From NCBI GenBank assembly GCA_914767885.1, contig CAJZBQ010000054.1:909501-973500 (forward strand): DNA of 64,000 nt. Direction: 5' to 3'. The stretch comes from Blepharisma stoltei. Its lineage: Eukaryota; Ciliophora; Heterotrichea; Heterotrichida; Blepharismidae. Each line of letters opens with the position of its first letter. The stretch's first letter is position 1. The notes beneath the pieces were generated by a model. It saw only the letters and a program-made list of their open reading frames with translations. It did not search any database and was not told the DNA's origin. Made by a program: the position numbers and the translations under genes. Shown here one piece after another: positions 20,311 through 31,265 of this stretch.

Positions 20311-20892
20311 ATGTTTCTAGTCAATTGGCTCTATAGTGCACTGAGTTATCTTGACTTCTTCCAAAAGAACGCTAAACTTGTATTTCTAGGTCTGGATAAC
20401 TCTGGCAAATCTACCTTAATTCAAATGTTGAATGATGGCAAATTGTGCTATCTTCAGCCTACTGTACATCCAGAATCCGTAGAACTTATAATTGGGGGGA
20501 TCCGCTACCGTGCCTTTGATTTAGTCGGCCACGAAAACGCTAGAAAAATGAGGAAAGACTATTTGCTAGCAAACGTCGATGGGATAGTCTTCATGGTTGA
20601 TTCATCAGATAGAGAGCGGTTCGATTTATCAAGAAATGAGCTCGATGAGTTAATGTCGATGGAAGAGCTACAAAATGTTCCTTTTATTATTTTAGGCAAT
20701 AAAATTGACCTTGATGATGCAGCGAGTGAAGAAGAGCTTAGAAATGCTCTGGGATTAGAAACATATAAGTGTTACGGAAAAGACTTAAAATCACAGACAG
20801 GGGTAAGACCGATTGAGCTTTTCATGTGTTCAGTGGCAAGAAGAGCGGGATATGCTGAAGGATTCCAATGGCTTAGTCAGTTTATAAATTAA
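20311..20892 (+). CDS. SAR1-type GTPase, diverged upstream copy
   Basis: 193 residues, complete. SAR1 features: N-terminal amphipathic MFLVNWLYSALSYL, P-loop [20 protein letters not shown], and the SAR1-specific C-terminus MCSVARRAGYAEGFQWLSQF. SAR1 recruits the COPII coat at ER exit sites. Compared with the cop­y at 21738, this one has DLVGHENARKMRKDY for [15 protein letters not shown] (loss of the first Gly of the switch-II GG and of the Trp), NSGKS for NAGKS, and one extra codon before VDGIVFMVD. From VDGIVFMVD on the two are nearly identical. It may be a subfunctionalised or weakened paralogue. Confidence 0.9.
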   Translation: MFLVNWLYSALSYLDFFQKNAKLVFLGLDNSGKSTLIQMLNDGKLCYLQPTVHPESVELIIGGIRYRAFDLVGHENARKMRKDYLLANVDGIVFMVDSSDRERFDLSRNELDELMSMEELQNVPFIILGNKIDLDDAASEEELRNALGLETYKCYGKDLKSQTGVRPIELFMCSVARRAGYAEGFQWLSQFIN

Positions 20893-21737
20893 GCAGTGGA
20901 GGAGTTTCCTTTTATCTGAAGCAAATTTGATATTATTTGTGATAAAATATTTACAAAATATTATCGTCAAGGTGAATTAATCCAATGTTTCTTTTAATAA
21001 AATTATCATTTAAAACATATAGTCTAATTATCCAGCGCTCTATAACAGTAATTTGGGCAATTTTAATAATTAGAATTTCAGATTTTTAAATAAATCAAAT
21101 CATTTATTTTTAGTATACAGTTTTAGATAGACGAAAAACGACTTTTGATAAACTCTGGCAACTGCCGAAAGACGGCTATATGAATCTTAAAATAATTGTT
21201 AAGGGAATTTTCCAAAAAAAGAATGCAATTTGATTAAAGATAAAAGCACAGCTTAATTTTTAAATAAGCGAAATTGAGCTACTATTTTAAATATAAGAGA
21301 AATCTTCTTAATTAACTCAATTTCTTAAAAATTAGATACTTTTTTAATGCAAAAGAAATATTGCTTGTTGAAAATGAAGATATTAATAGCATTAATATAG
21401 AACTTTATCAAAATTTTGCAAAAATATCCTCTATAAAAATACATATATGGCAATGTTGCTAAATTCATTTTTATAGATACAGACTAACTAAGTTAATTAT
21501 TTAAAATATAAATGCAAATAGAATTATGAAATCTCTCTTTCTCACTCTAATTAATCGAATAATTCTTAAATACAAAGAAATCTTTTAAATAATTTTTAAA
21601 GTATTTTTACTGATTTTTCCTCTCCTATTCTTTAATTCCTTATTTTTCAAATGAAACACGAATTTTACACTAATTTATCAAAAAAAAAATTTTAAATCTG
21701 ATTCAGCTTTCATTTTTATAATAATTTCCTACGTGTA

Positions 21738-22316
21738 ATGTTTCTAGTCAATTGGTTCTATGGTGCACTGGGTTATCTTGGCCTCTACCAAAAGAATGCA
21801 AAACTTGTATTTCTAGGTCTGGATAACGCTGGCAAATCCACCTTACTTCAAATGTTGAAAGATGACAAAATGGCCCAGCTTGAGCCTACTACACATCCAC
21901 AATCAGAAGAACTGGTAATGGGGAGTATCCGCTTCCGTACCTTTGATTTGGGAGGCCACGAAATTGCTAGAAAAATCTGGAAAGACTATTTAGGAAGCGT
22001 TGATGGGATAGTCTTCATGGTTGATTCATCAGATAGAGAACGGTTCGATTTATCAAGAAATGAACTTAATGAGCTAATGTCGATGGAAGAGCTACAAAAT
22101 GTTCCTTTTATTATTTTAGGCAATAAAATTGACCTTGATGATGCAGCGAGTGAAGAAGAGCTTAGAAATGCTCTGGGATTAGAAACATATGGGTATTATG
22201 GAAAAGACTTAAAATCACAGACAGGGGTAAGACCGATTGAGCTTTTCATGTGCTCAGTGGCAAGAAGAATGGGGTATGCTGAAGGATTCCGATGGTTAAG
22301 TCAATTTTTAAAGTAA
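21738..22316 (+). CDS. SAR1: SAR1 small GTPase (COPII)
   Basis: 192 residues. All SAR1 motifs intact: [17 protein letters not shown] (switch I with Thr), [16 protein letters not shown] (switch II with catalytic His), GNKIDL, and [24 protein letters not shown]-loaded SAR1 inserts its N-terminal helix in the ER membrane and recruits Sec23/24. No IES or intron. It is the better-conserved member of the tandem pair and probably the main functional copy. Confidence 0.94.
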   Translation: MFLVNWFYGALGYLGLYQKNAKLVFLGLDNAGKSTLLQMLKDDKMAQLEPTTHPQSEELVMGSIRFRTFDLGGHEIARKIWKDYLGSVDGIVFMVDSSDRERFDLSRNELNELMSMEELQNVPFIILGNKIDLDDAASEEELRNALGLETYGYYGKDLKSQTGVRPIELFMCSVARRMGYAEGFRWLSQFLK

Positions 22317-22636
22317 ATATTATGTGATTTAAGCTGAAAATCAGTAAAATTTTAGTTTATAAATTAAGCACTGGGAGGTGAATTTACTTTTATCTGAAGC
22401 GAATTTGATATTATTTATGATAAAATATTTACAAAAATATTATTGTCAAAGGTGAATTAATTCAATGTTCCTTTTAATAAAATTATCATCTAAAATATAG
22501 AGAATTATTAACCAGCGCACTATGACAGTAATTTGGACAATTTTAATAATTAGAATTTCATATTTTTAAATAAATCAGACCAACTTATTTTTAGTATTTT
22601 ATAATTCTGCCCAGAGATTTAAATTACTTATATTTA

Positions 22637-23938
22637 ATGTCAAAAACCATAAAATACCCAGAAGTTTCTCTTCAAAATCTAAATACTGGCAACCATTCTA
22701 CAATCAAACCGAACTCATCTGCAATATATCCAGCCAGATCAATGTCAAAACCGCCATCCAACTCATTTTATATCCCCGCACATTTATCATCCCTTAAAAA
22801 GACTCACTATAAATCCCCTGAGTCCTCCGCAAATCAAAGCTCTAATGCTTCACCCTCTCCTCGAAGAAAATATGAAACAAGCGAAGTCATTTCTTATGCA
22901 AAAAATGCTTTATCACATATAAAAGATTCCCAAAAGCTGCACGAAAATGCCTCACAAATGAACGAATACTTAAAAAAAGTCAAAAACAAAATGGAGTATT
23001 ACAAAATAAAATCTAAAAACCTTGAAAAAGAGAACTTAAAGCTAAAAGAAGACATTGTATAGCTCATGCACCTTAATAGATCTCTCTATACCTCAGCAGA
23101 ATACCGAACAGAAAAAATATGGTGCAGGGCACCTGCATTATGCAGTATAAGTCTGATTAGGCACCTTAAAACCATAAACGGATTTGTCTTTTACTTCTCA
23201 AAAAAGCTGACAAGTACAAATTAATTTTGGAAATTAAAATGGTTGCCAATAATGATCTAAAATATTTCAGGGACTATAAAATATTCAATTTCTGATTCTT
23301 CAACCATTTCTGGTAGTTCTGAAAGGTGAGAAAAATCTTCAGGCGATGAATTTGATAGTCCAATAAGTAAACTTGAAGAAAGTTTAAAGACCAAATATAA
23401 GTCTGAAATATCAAATTTAAAAGAAATTATCAATGAAAAAGATAAGAAAATAAAACAGATGGAATTAGAATTACAGAACCGAAAATTCTTAGGAGAGCAT
23501 AAAGAAAATATAAAAAATGCAACGCTAGAAAAAGTAAATATTGATAAATCAGAACATGAAAAACTAGAAATACAATTTAAAGAGCTTGAGGACATGCAAA
23601 ACCGACTGATTTCAGAAAACGAGACTTTAAAGAGAGAATTAAAAATCTATAATTCAAACGGAGACCATTTAGGGCTTATTTATTTTGCGAATGATATACG
23701 AAATATTAAAAAAGACCTTAGTCAAGTACTTATTGTCCTTGAAACTCTAAAGGAAGGAAAACAAGTAAGCTTAAAATTGGTACTAGGATTAGAAGACGAA
23801 GACATAAACCCGCAGTTAACAGCACAACAAATTAATCAAAATCTTTCAATTATCAAATCTTCTCTATCTAAAATAAGAGAAATTATTGCAGATTTTCATG
23901 CAGAGCAGTGCGGCACTCATTCTTGCGCTATGCAATAG
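22637..23938 (+). CDS. Coiled-coil protein, split by an IES
   Basis: ATG at 22637 (MSKTIKYPEVSLQNLNTG). The N-terminal 75 residues are Ser/Pro/Asn-rich and disordered, then a long heptad-rich coiled coil. The TA-bounded segment 23058-23276 (219 bp) interrupts it; removal joins KLKEDIV to KYSISDSSTISG. An in-frame TGA (SSER-W-EKSSGD) is read as Trp. The rest is coiled coil (LESLKTKYKSEISNLKEII and LEIQFKELEDMQNRLI), ending SCAMQ at a TAG. About 360 residues. Probably structural or centrosomal/ciliary by composition only; no family recognised. Confidence 0.7.
23058..23276. other. IES, 219 bp
   Basis: TA-bounded interruption of the coiled-coil gene, starting GTATAGCTCATGC. Removal keeps the frame (ATT GTA AAA TAT). 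Alternative TA pairs exist at the right edge. Confidence 0.65.
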
Positions 23939-24003
23939 TGTACAGAACTGATAGAAATAATTAATAAATTATATTTATATTAAAAAATACTATAGTTTCA
24001 TTT

Positions 24004-25532
24004 ATGCTAAATTTTGATTTATTCCTCATTTTTGTTGATAAAAAGAGAGTAAAAAGTATTCTTCTGATATGAAAAATAGGGGGAAGACCTCGATTACCGA
24101 TTGCTGAATTATTTAAGCTATTCAAAAGTACAAAAGCAGGGCGCAAGCTGAAATATTTTAGAGGAAACAATGAAATGTGAATAAATAAATTTTTCAGACT
24201 ATTACATAAGAAATTAATGAGAAAAGATTATAATTCCAGATTCAACGATTTTTATAATTATGTTGAAGGCAAGCTGCTAGAAAATCCGAGAGAAAATAGC
24301 TCAATAAATTATTTGCTTGCCATTCTTAGATGCCCATTGTGGCCTAGTAGTTTTTTGAAAAAAGAAGGAAAAGAAGTATTCACTAATTATGATAAGAAAA
24401 AAACTAAGCTGACTATCGGGTGTTGCAAGTTATTGAGAGAGAAAATTTCTGGTTTTCAAGGGGTAATAGATGTATTTGCAAAATGCCTTCTAGGCCAAAT
24501 AAAAGGTATACTAATTGACCAAGAATAGCCCACTATGGAGCCATTCTTGGTCTGCCAGAAAAAATTCTGACAAAAAGATCCTAATCTGCCATTACCACTG
24601 AGTTTTGGTGTTTCCAAATTTTTTGGGCAAGCCAAATGCAATAAAAAAAATTGCTCTTTTGCGATGATGCATTTGGCTTGTCAAAAAAATTTGGAAGCAC
24701 CAAAACTCAGTGGTAATGGCAGATTAGGATCTTTTCTGCCATTACCACTGAGTTTTGATGTTGCCGAATTTTTTTGACAAGCCAAATGCATCATCGCAAA
24801 ACAACAATTTTTTTTTATTGCATTTGGCTTGCCCAAAAAATTTGGAAACACCAAAACTCGGTGGTAATGGCAGATTAGGATCTTTTGTCAAAATTTTTTC
24901 TGGCAGACCAAGAATGGCTCCTTAGTGGGCTATTCTTGGTCAATTAGTATACCTGCTTTGATGAATCATTTTTGAGCGCAGCTTTTCATCAAGAGTGTGA
25001 TAGTGTATATAATAAAGAAATAAGACAGGAAATATGAAATTCCTTGATTATCGATCATCTTTCCTTTGTCGGAATCGAAACTGATGAAAAGGAAAGAATG
25101 GAAAAAATAGAAAAATTATTATACAAATTAAAAGATATATTAGGAAGCTGCAATGATCTTTGTAGTTCTGAAACCTCGATTGAGTCATCTTATTGCCCAA
25201 GCACTACAGTCGCTCAAACATATCCACTGGGAAAGAGCTCAGTGAGAGAAGGCATAAATAGCGATTTTGGTACAGCTCTAGAGATTGAAGAGAGCCTTAA
25301 AAACAATAATAAATTTTTCAATTTTTTATCACCAAAACAAGAAGCCTCTGAACATGATAGTCATAACAAATTTGATGCAACTCCTGAAACAGATCCTACA
25401 GAAAATGATATTTTTAAAAATAAAGAAGCAGTGCAGCAGGAATCTTGGATGGAAAATAGCTCTAATCCTGATAGCTTCAATTATGATTGCTCAATAATGG
25501 GTGGAGATATAGATGAAATCTCCTTTTATTAA
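24004..25532 (+). CDS. GRP-motif family protein 1 (unknown family), split by a palindromic MITE
   Basis: The first of four paralogues in 24.0-31.3 kb. N-terminal GGRPRLPIAELFKLF looks like an AT-hook (GRP core), followed by a basic helix, an in-frame TGA Trp (NNEMW) and conserved blocks FNDFYNYVEGKL, LRCPLWPSSFLKKEGKE, KLTIGCCKLL, VFAKCLLGQ. A 443-bp palindrome (24507-24949) is removed TA-to-TA, joining LLGQIKG to TCFDESFLSAAFHQECD. A further TGA (EI-W-NSLIIDHL) follows, then an acidic Ser/Asn-rich tail to TAA at 25530. The frame is open from ATG 24004; paralogues suggest the true start is ATG 24069 (MKNRGRP) with one extra G in the run GGGGG at 24079-24083 causing a frameshift. Confidence 0.65.
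24507..24949. mobile_element. 443-bp palindromic MITE (foldback) acting as an IES
   Basis: The two halves are nearly perfect inverted complements (left: TATACTAATTGACCAAGAAT; right end: its reverse complement), with a nested inner palindrome around GATGCATTTGGCTTG. TA-bounded; excision restores the reading frame of the host gene (GGT ACC TGC TTT). No coding capacity. Replication slippage or hairpin formation is likely in such a structure. Confidence 0.9.
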
Positions 25533-25577
25533 ATAATTGAGAATATTCAATAAATTCATTTTTAATATGACTCAGTT

Positions 25578-26395
25578 TTAGATAGAAAAATCAGATGGTT
25601 TTGACTTATATAAACTATTTGATTTTTGCCTTAAAATTATCTTAAGCTGCAGTTGCAAAGCCTGTCTTTTATTTCCCATGCCGAGTTGAGTATAGTAAGT
25701 GATGAAAAGGTCTCCCAAAATGATTGCGTTAGCAAGCCAGGCTCCAGAGAAATCTTCAGCTTGCCATCCAATAATGCACTGAACTTTGCCTTCAGAAGTG
25801 ACTTTCCAAATATAATTTTGAGGGGTCAAAAGAAAATTAGTTATGCCAATAGTGACAGTTAAATTAGGAAGCTTGCAATATTTGACTAGCTTTCTTTTAC
25901 TGTAGGAATTTTAGAAAGAATCTGGTTTACAACGGTTTGGTCTCCTATAAGTAGGGTTGTGCAAGCATCCAAAATTTCCTGAATTTCTGAAACTCAACTT
26001 TGTTTATCCAACGTGATGTAGGCAAGGCTAATCAAAATAAGTTTAAGATAATAAATTATATGCCAATTGAAGGCCAAGCCATTCCAAGAAGTCTGTCGTT
26101 TTTATCTGATCCCAATTCAGAGTCGCATATAGGCAAATTCTACAAATTTACTGCTAACATTGAGAGGAATCCTGAGGCTTCTCCTTGTCCATAGTAAAAA
26201 GCGACTTTTTGCCATTATCGGTGGTAGATTTGCTATGGCTGTATTGATTGTGAGGTGGCAAGTAGTTGAATAGCAAGAATCTGAAGGAATCTAGATGTTA
26301 GAGGATACCTCATCAAAAATTAGTATAAAGTTCTAAGGGTTCCAATTTGCTCCCCATAATATTGGGGGTTCAGATAATTCGTAAAGGACATTGAA
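25578..26395 (-). pseudogene. Decayed pepsin-type aspartic protease
   Basis: Leftward remnants in shifting frames: GANWNP-type N-terminal strand, LIFDEVSSNI-stop(TAG)-IPSDSC where families have DTGSSNLWIPS, NGKK..FYYGQGEASGFLS, LGMAWPSIG, ACTTLLIGDQTVVN (second active site, DTGT-like), and ILGDLFITYYTQLGM. Trp codons became TAG and several frameshifts occur, so this is a pseudogene rather than an IES-split gene. It is related to, but clearly distinct from, the intact protease at 2123-4313. Confidence 0.75.
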
Positions 26396-26439
26396 GTTTA
26401 TAGCCGATCGTCTGCGACATCTTTATTCAAGCGCATCGA

Positions 26440-26840
26440 TGTCCATATTTATATATATAAATTGGCGTAGGTAAGCAGCCCGTCCTTACTAGCTCCTATG
26501 CTACGAGGTAGTTTATGAGAGAATGGAACTTGGAAGTTGGAGAGGGATCACCCAGCAAGGCCAGAGGGCGTTCGCTTGACCAATCGGGCATTTTCTCAGC
26601 GCGATACCAGGGTTTGTGCTCTAGGCTACACATTTCATCTGGACTATAACCTGACTAGAAAATTCACTTTTTGGAATTTTCTGAGCAGGCAACCTCGCCA
26701 GCGTAGGACATGATGACCTAGTGTCTTTATCTTCGGGTAGCAAGTGCAAGCCCTTGCCCTTAGGGAGCATCACAAGCCTTAAGCTGTGTAATCAGACTGG
26801 CAAGTAAGGGACGCAAAAAGCTATCAGTCGTCTTCTCCAT
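26440..26840 (+). mobile_element. GC-rich retroposon-like element
   Basis: Starts AAATTGGCGTAGGTAAGCAGCCCG, matching the ATGGC(G) head of sister elements, then a GC-rich island down to about 26830. Flanking duplication is short or eroded (TCCATA on both sides). Intergenic, between the protease pseudogene and the next GRP-family gene. Confidence 0.6.
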
Positions 26841-27297
26841 AATAATTTCATTGAATTGATTCATCAATCTTAGGAGCCTTAAAGAATTGCAAGTACAAAT
26901 CTGCTGTTGCTGTTTTAAATTTATGAGCAGTTTTGTGCACCTTTTTTGCCAATAGACTTCGCAGAGTGTCTAAATTGGAATATGGTGGCTTACTTATTAA
27001 AGATGCTTTAGTGTTTTTCCCTATGATGAAAACTGCTTTTCTAATGGGAAGATTAAAGGATTGGAGAGTCAGTTTAAAAATGTGCTAAAATAAGTTAGCC
27101 TTCCTGGCGTTAAAATGACACATTTTGGAGTAAATTGGACAACGGTTGGTCCAGCAAGGCTAGCACTTAATCATAGATTTTTGCTCTGTATATTAAATAA
27201 ATCCACTTCCCACAACCTACTGTGTAATAGATTTGGGACTTGAATATTTTACTAAAACTAATTAATCCATATTAACAATGAATTACTAAACTCTTAT
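26841..27297. other. Intergenic region with no recognised gene
   Basis: Mixed composition with no long frame. It may contain further decayed coding DNA, but I cannot name it. Confidence 0.35.
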
Positions 27298-28803
27298 ATG
27301 AAATCTAATAATCTAGGAAGACCATCGAAAAATATATTTGAGCTAGAAAAGCATTACAGATCCAAAAAAAGCAAGAAAGAGCGACAGCAAAAGTCACGCC
27401 ACCAGTTTTGACTTCAAACAATTTTCTGAATCTTGTATAAAGTGATTTTAAATTGCGATCGCGATGCAAGATTTATTTACTTTTATGAAAGCCTTAACAA
27501 TAAAATAGTAAATACTATAGAATGAGGAGAAATTTCCGTGTCAGAATATATAAACAATTTTTTCCAAATTGTTAGGGTAAAAGGCAATGTTACGATTGAA
27601 AGAATTGAATCCTTGAGATCAGGCATCGATGATAATTTTAATTTTCAAGAAGAAGTTATGGAGCCTTTTACAAAATGCCTTGTAGGAGATGGTCAAAACG
27701 TGGATGAAATCTTTTTAGAAACTCTTTTTGATGTAGAATTAGTAATTGATATAGATCGCAAGATAAGAGGAGAAATACACTATTATATGGTTAAATGCCA
27801 TTCATTAGCTGGAACTAATATAGAAGATTATTATGATAAAGAAATTGAAAAGCTAGTTCAAAAAATACAGATAATAGAGCAGGAAAAGAAAAATGCTCCA
27901 ACTATTGATAAAACTGCTGATTCATCAAATTTAGAGGAAACAAAAGATGAGTCCACATGTTCAGTACCTTGACAAGTAAAGTCACAAAGAAAGATAAAAG
28001 GGAGTAAAGCTGTTGAATACCCTCTTAATACTGAAGAGCTGTCCAGTGATTTAGGTATAAAACATACGGAACAACCGGTAGATTTTGTGGAAAATTACGA
28101 ATGCAATGATCCTCAGGATTCTGATAGCTCAGATCTAAGTGGTGCTCCCCAGTACCAACAAATAAGAACATTATCACCTGAAAAAAATAGTGAGTCTTCT
28201 GTACAATTTGTGAGCAAATATGAGCAAGAAGAATGCATTGATGCAAATTGGGATAATCTATTTAGAAATTATCCAAATGAATTTCCACCAGGCAATAATC
28301 AAAATGTGAGAGAAACAGAGAGATCAGAAGAAAATAATCGCATGGAAATTTGTAATTACTCGATTAGCAATTCTCAAATAGCTCCTCCTACAGAACAAAT
28401 ATTAAATTTTAAGCAAACAACGGATTTGCCGTCAAATGAAGCTAATGGATCTTTTAGTGGAAAGCAAGATTCAATGGAGCTTGTGCCACAAGAAGTAATT
28501 CATATACAAACTGACGCTAACCAGCAAAGCATCGATTTGCCTATGGATACTTACAGTGAATTGGGATTGGAGAGTATTAACTCAGATTCGAATGGCAATA
28601 CTCATATTCAACAATTTCAGCCAGAGGAATATAATCATGTATCCAGCGAGCCAGATAAAATGGATATGGATGAAAAACTTGACTCCGATTTCAATAAGTA
28701 TAGTACTCAAGCAAGCATAAATGAAGGCAATCGTGAATGTTTATCACATTCATTTGAGTCAGAACTTTTTGATGAAATCGGATATTCTTTAAACCTTAAC
28801 TAA
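27298..28803 (+). CDS. GRP-motif family protein 2 (unknown family)
   Basis: One uninterrupted frame of 501 residues when TGA is Trp (HQF-W-LQTIF-W-ILY, IE-W-GEISV, SVP-W-QVKS). N-terminus MKSNNLGRPSKNIFELEKHY with GRP motif and basic region. The conserved core has IYFYESLNNKIVN, VMEPFTKCLVGDG, DEIFLETLFDVELV and IRGEIHYYMVKCHSLAG. From about residue 185 on it is acidic, Ser/Asn/Glu/Gln-rich and probably disordered. The layout (DNA-binding-like N-terminus, small helical core, acidic tail) is that of a transcription regulator, but this is inference. With the standard code this gene would appear as several fragments. Confidence 0.75.
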
Positions 28804-29232
28804 CAACGAAGACTTCAAGTCTATTAATAATTAATTGATCAAAAAGTTTAAGTTTTAATATTTCTTCGAGAATTTTGTACCTTTTAGGAAATTAGCTGTG
28901 AATAGAATACTGTCTTTTAAATTAATTCTAAAAATAAGAATATCGCTCACTAGAGTTCTAATTCTAAACAAGATTTTCTGCAGAAATAATCAGGCTAGTA
29001 GCCTGTTTAAATAATTTTTCTTATAATTTATATTTTAGATTCTAGTTACTAGAATCCTTTAAATTCTTATATTTGATATTTTTGTAAACTTAGGATGCTC
29101 TAATTTGAATTAATTATCTATCATAAGCATTCTCCATTTCCAGATAAATTCCACCTATTCTCATCTGTTACTAACATTTCGCCATTTTAACGTGCAGAAT
29201 TTATACAAAATTTTTCATCCTATAATATTTTT
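28804..29232. other. AT-rich intergenic stretch
   Basis: Includes a small inverted motif near 29039-29056 (GATTCTAGTTACTAGAATC). No gene seen. Would hold the promoter of the gene at 29233. Confidence 0.4.
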
Positions 29233-30054
29233 ATGCAGAGAAGCAAGCCAAAGAGTATTAGGTTTGAACTTCTAAAGCAATTTACAAAAACTGGAAACAG
29301 AATAAAAAAATCTGAGTCAGAAATTAAAAAACCGGAGAAAATCCTTAATATTTTCTTCAATAAATTCTATAATCTCGTCAGATCGTTTTGGAAAAAATGC
29401 AGCAGTCCAGAATACGATCGAGTCAAAGACTTGGCTGAGCCAGAAGTGTGGGATCAGCTATTTCTTTCCTGCCATTGGTCAAAGAAGTTTGTCCACAAGG
29501 AAGATAAAATTTTTTACAACTTGGATAGCCATAAAGCCCAATTTTCAATCAAGAGTTGTAATTTTCTAATGACTCAATTCCTCTGTTTATCAACTATCCT
29601 GCAAGAGTATGGGAAGATATTATCAGAGAAAACAGAGGAAGCTTTGGAGTCATTATTTAATTACAGATGTCTTAAAACCCATAAATCCTCAGGAAATAGC
29701 AAGAATTTATGGGTTTTGTTAATCATGGACTTGGCTTACATAGGAAAAGAAGTAGAAAGAAGTCAAAACTTAGAACTTGCTTATGGATTTCTAAGTACAA
29801 TTTTAGAAGAAAACAGCCAGAAGCAAACTACACAAGAGGAGCAATGCATTTCTGATCAATACAAGCAAAATTTATATGAGACATTGTTTGAATATGAAAA
29901 AAGTTCATATGATCAGGAATTGCTGTCAACTCTTGACACATTAGGCGATAATGATGGAAAATTTCTTGTAAGCAACATCGAGCCATTTTGTGATTTATCA
30001 CCACCAGATTGTCTCGATAATTATGAGTTTGATAGCGATTATTATCTTTATTAA
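29233..30054 (+). CDS. GRP-motif family protein 3 (unknown family)
   Basis: 273 residues, no interruption. MQRSKPKSIRFELLKQF (the GRP is changed to SKP), basic helix, then FFNKFYNLVRSFWKKC, EPEVWDQLFLSCHWSKKF, KAQFSIKSCNFLM, EEALESLFNYRC and LWVLLIMDLAYIGKE, followed by an acidic tail (DLSPPDCLDNYEFDSDYY). The core aligns clearly with protein 4 and more distantly with proteins 1 and 2. No known domain recognised. Confidence 0.75.
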   Translation: MQRSKPKSIRFELLKQFTKTGNRIKKSESEIKKPEKILNIFFNKFYNLVRSFWKKCSSPEYDRVKDLAEPEVWDQLFLSCHWSKKFVHKEDKIFYNLDSHKAQFSIKSCNFLMTQFLCLSTILQEYGKILSEKTEEALESLFNYRCLKTHKSSGNSKNLWVLLIMDLAYIGKEVERSQNLELAYGFLSTILEENSQKQTTQEEQCISDQYKQNLYETLFEYEKSSYDQELLSTLDTLGDNDGKFLVSNIEPFCDLSPPDCLDNYEFDSDYYLY

Positions 30055-30168
30055 TTTAGCTTATTTATAAAATTAAATCTTTTGAAAAATTGAATGCCTT
30101 AGGGAAAAAATTATTTGCTTTTACTATGCAGATTTTGTAGATTTAGACATGTCTATATAATTTATATT

Positions 30169-31265
30169 ATGGAAAGAGGCAGACCTAAGAGCATAAGAAC
30201 TACTATTTTGCTTGAGAAATTTGAAAAGATCGGAAAGAGAGCTAAAGCTTCTCAGCTGAAAAGGAAAAAGCATGAGAAATTGCTTAATTCCCCTAGGGTT
30301 AATTAATTATTTTTTTTGAAAAATTTATATATAAATTTTATAGCAAAGTTTTAGGAAATTAAAAAAAATTCACAAAAAGTGGAAAGCAACTTAATTTGTA
30401 AAATTTATGTTTTAAAGCGCAAGCTCGAGGTTTCATTATACTAATTATAGCATATTGAAATATTTTTAATAGAAATTTTTGCTAACGAGGCTGGGTTTTT
30501 TGGCAAAAAATAGGGATTTTTTCAATGGTTTTGTTCGTTAACAGATGGGGAGTCAATATCTTTTTCAATAAGTTTTATAACCTCTTAAGGTCATTTTTTT
30601 ACAATTGCAGTGATCCGGAATATAACCGAGTCAAAGAATTGGTTGAACCGGAGCTAGCGCAGCTATTCCTTTCCAGCTATTGGCCAAAAAAATTCACCCA
30701 TAAATCAGACATCAAGCTTTATGACGAAAAGATGCTAAAAGCTCAATTTTCAATGATCAGCTGTAAAAATTTAATGAAACACTTTCTCTGCTTTTCAAGA
30801 GCCCTTCAAGAATTCGGGGTAATATTATCGGAAATGGCAGAAGAGAGCCTTGAGTCATTATTTAGTTACAGATGCATTGAAAAGAGTCAAAATAGCAAGA
30901 AGTTATGGAAATGCTTGATAATGGATTTGGCTAGTGCCGGGAAAAACAGCGAAAAGCGAAAATTGAACTTAGAAAATATTTATCAATATTTAAATCCAGC
31001 CCAAAAAACAGAAAATCACATGCTAAATTTAGAAGAAATATATGAACCATTCCTCATTACTGAGAAAAGTTTATATGATCAAGATTTAGTTTCAACCCTT
31101 GACTCACTTAAGGAAAGTGAAGAAAGAATATTCGAAATTAATCTGGACAATTTTTCTATTTCATCAGAAATAGAGAGTATTGAAGAATTGAGACTCGCAG
31201 ACGATTTTGATGAAAATTTGTATTTAGCAAATGATGAATATGTTGAAGATATAGATAATTTTTAA
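30169..31265 (+). CDS. GRP-motif family protein 4, split by a MITE
   Basis: ATG at 30169 gives MERGRPKSIRTTILLEKFEK, a clear GRP/AT-hook-like start, then a basic helix ending KKHEKLL. The 272-bp MITE 30285-30556 intervenes; TA-to-TA removal joins it to IFFNKFYNLLRSFFYNC, matching protein 3 at the same position. Core: PELAQLFLSSYWPKKF, KAQFSMISCKNLM, EESLESLFSYRC, LWKCLIMDLASAGKN; acidic tail ending YVEDIDNF. About 270 residues. The paralogue comparison independently supports MITE excision at the aligned site. Confidence 0.78.
30285..30556. mobile_element. Diverged family-1 MITE acting as an IES
   Basis: Ends resemble TTAATTCCCC / GGGGAGTCAA, interior shared with the CTCCGTGAG family in reverse (AAATTTATGTTTTAAAGCGC, CTCGAGGTTTCATTATACT). 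The uninterrupted paralogue at 29233 shows what the empty site looks like. Confidence 0.75.

Larger units (their letters stand above)
19850..22600 (+). repeat. Tandem segmental duplication carrying SAR1
   Basis: Unit 1, about 19850-21118, and unit 2, about 21260-22600, align over upstream flank (AAGCGAAATTGAGCTACTAT in both), coding region and downstream flank (ATCAGTAATTTGG-type and TTTAAATAAATCA blocks). The noncoding flanks have diverged moderately, while the second half of the coding region is almost identical. Confidence 0.85.
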
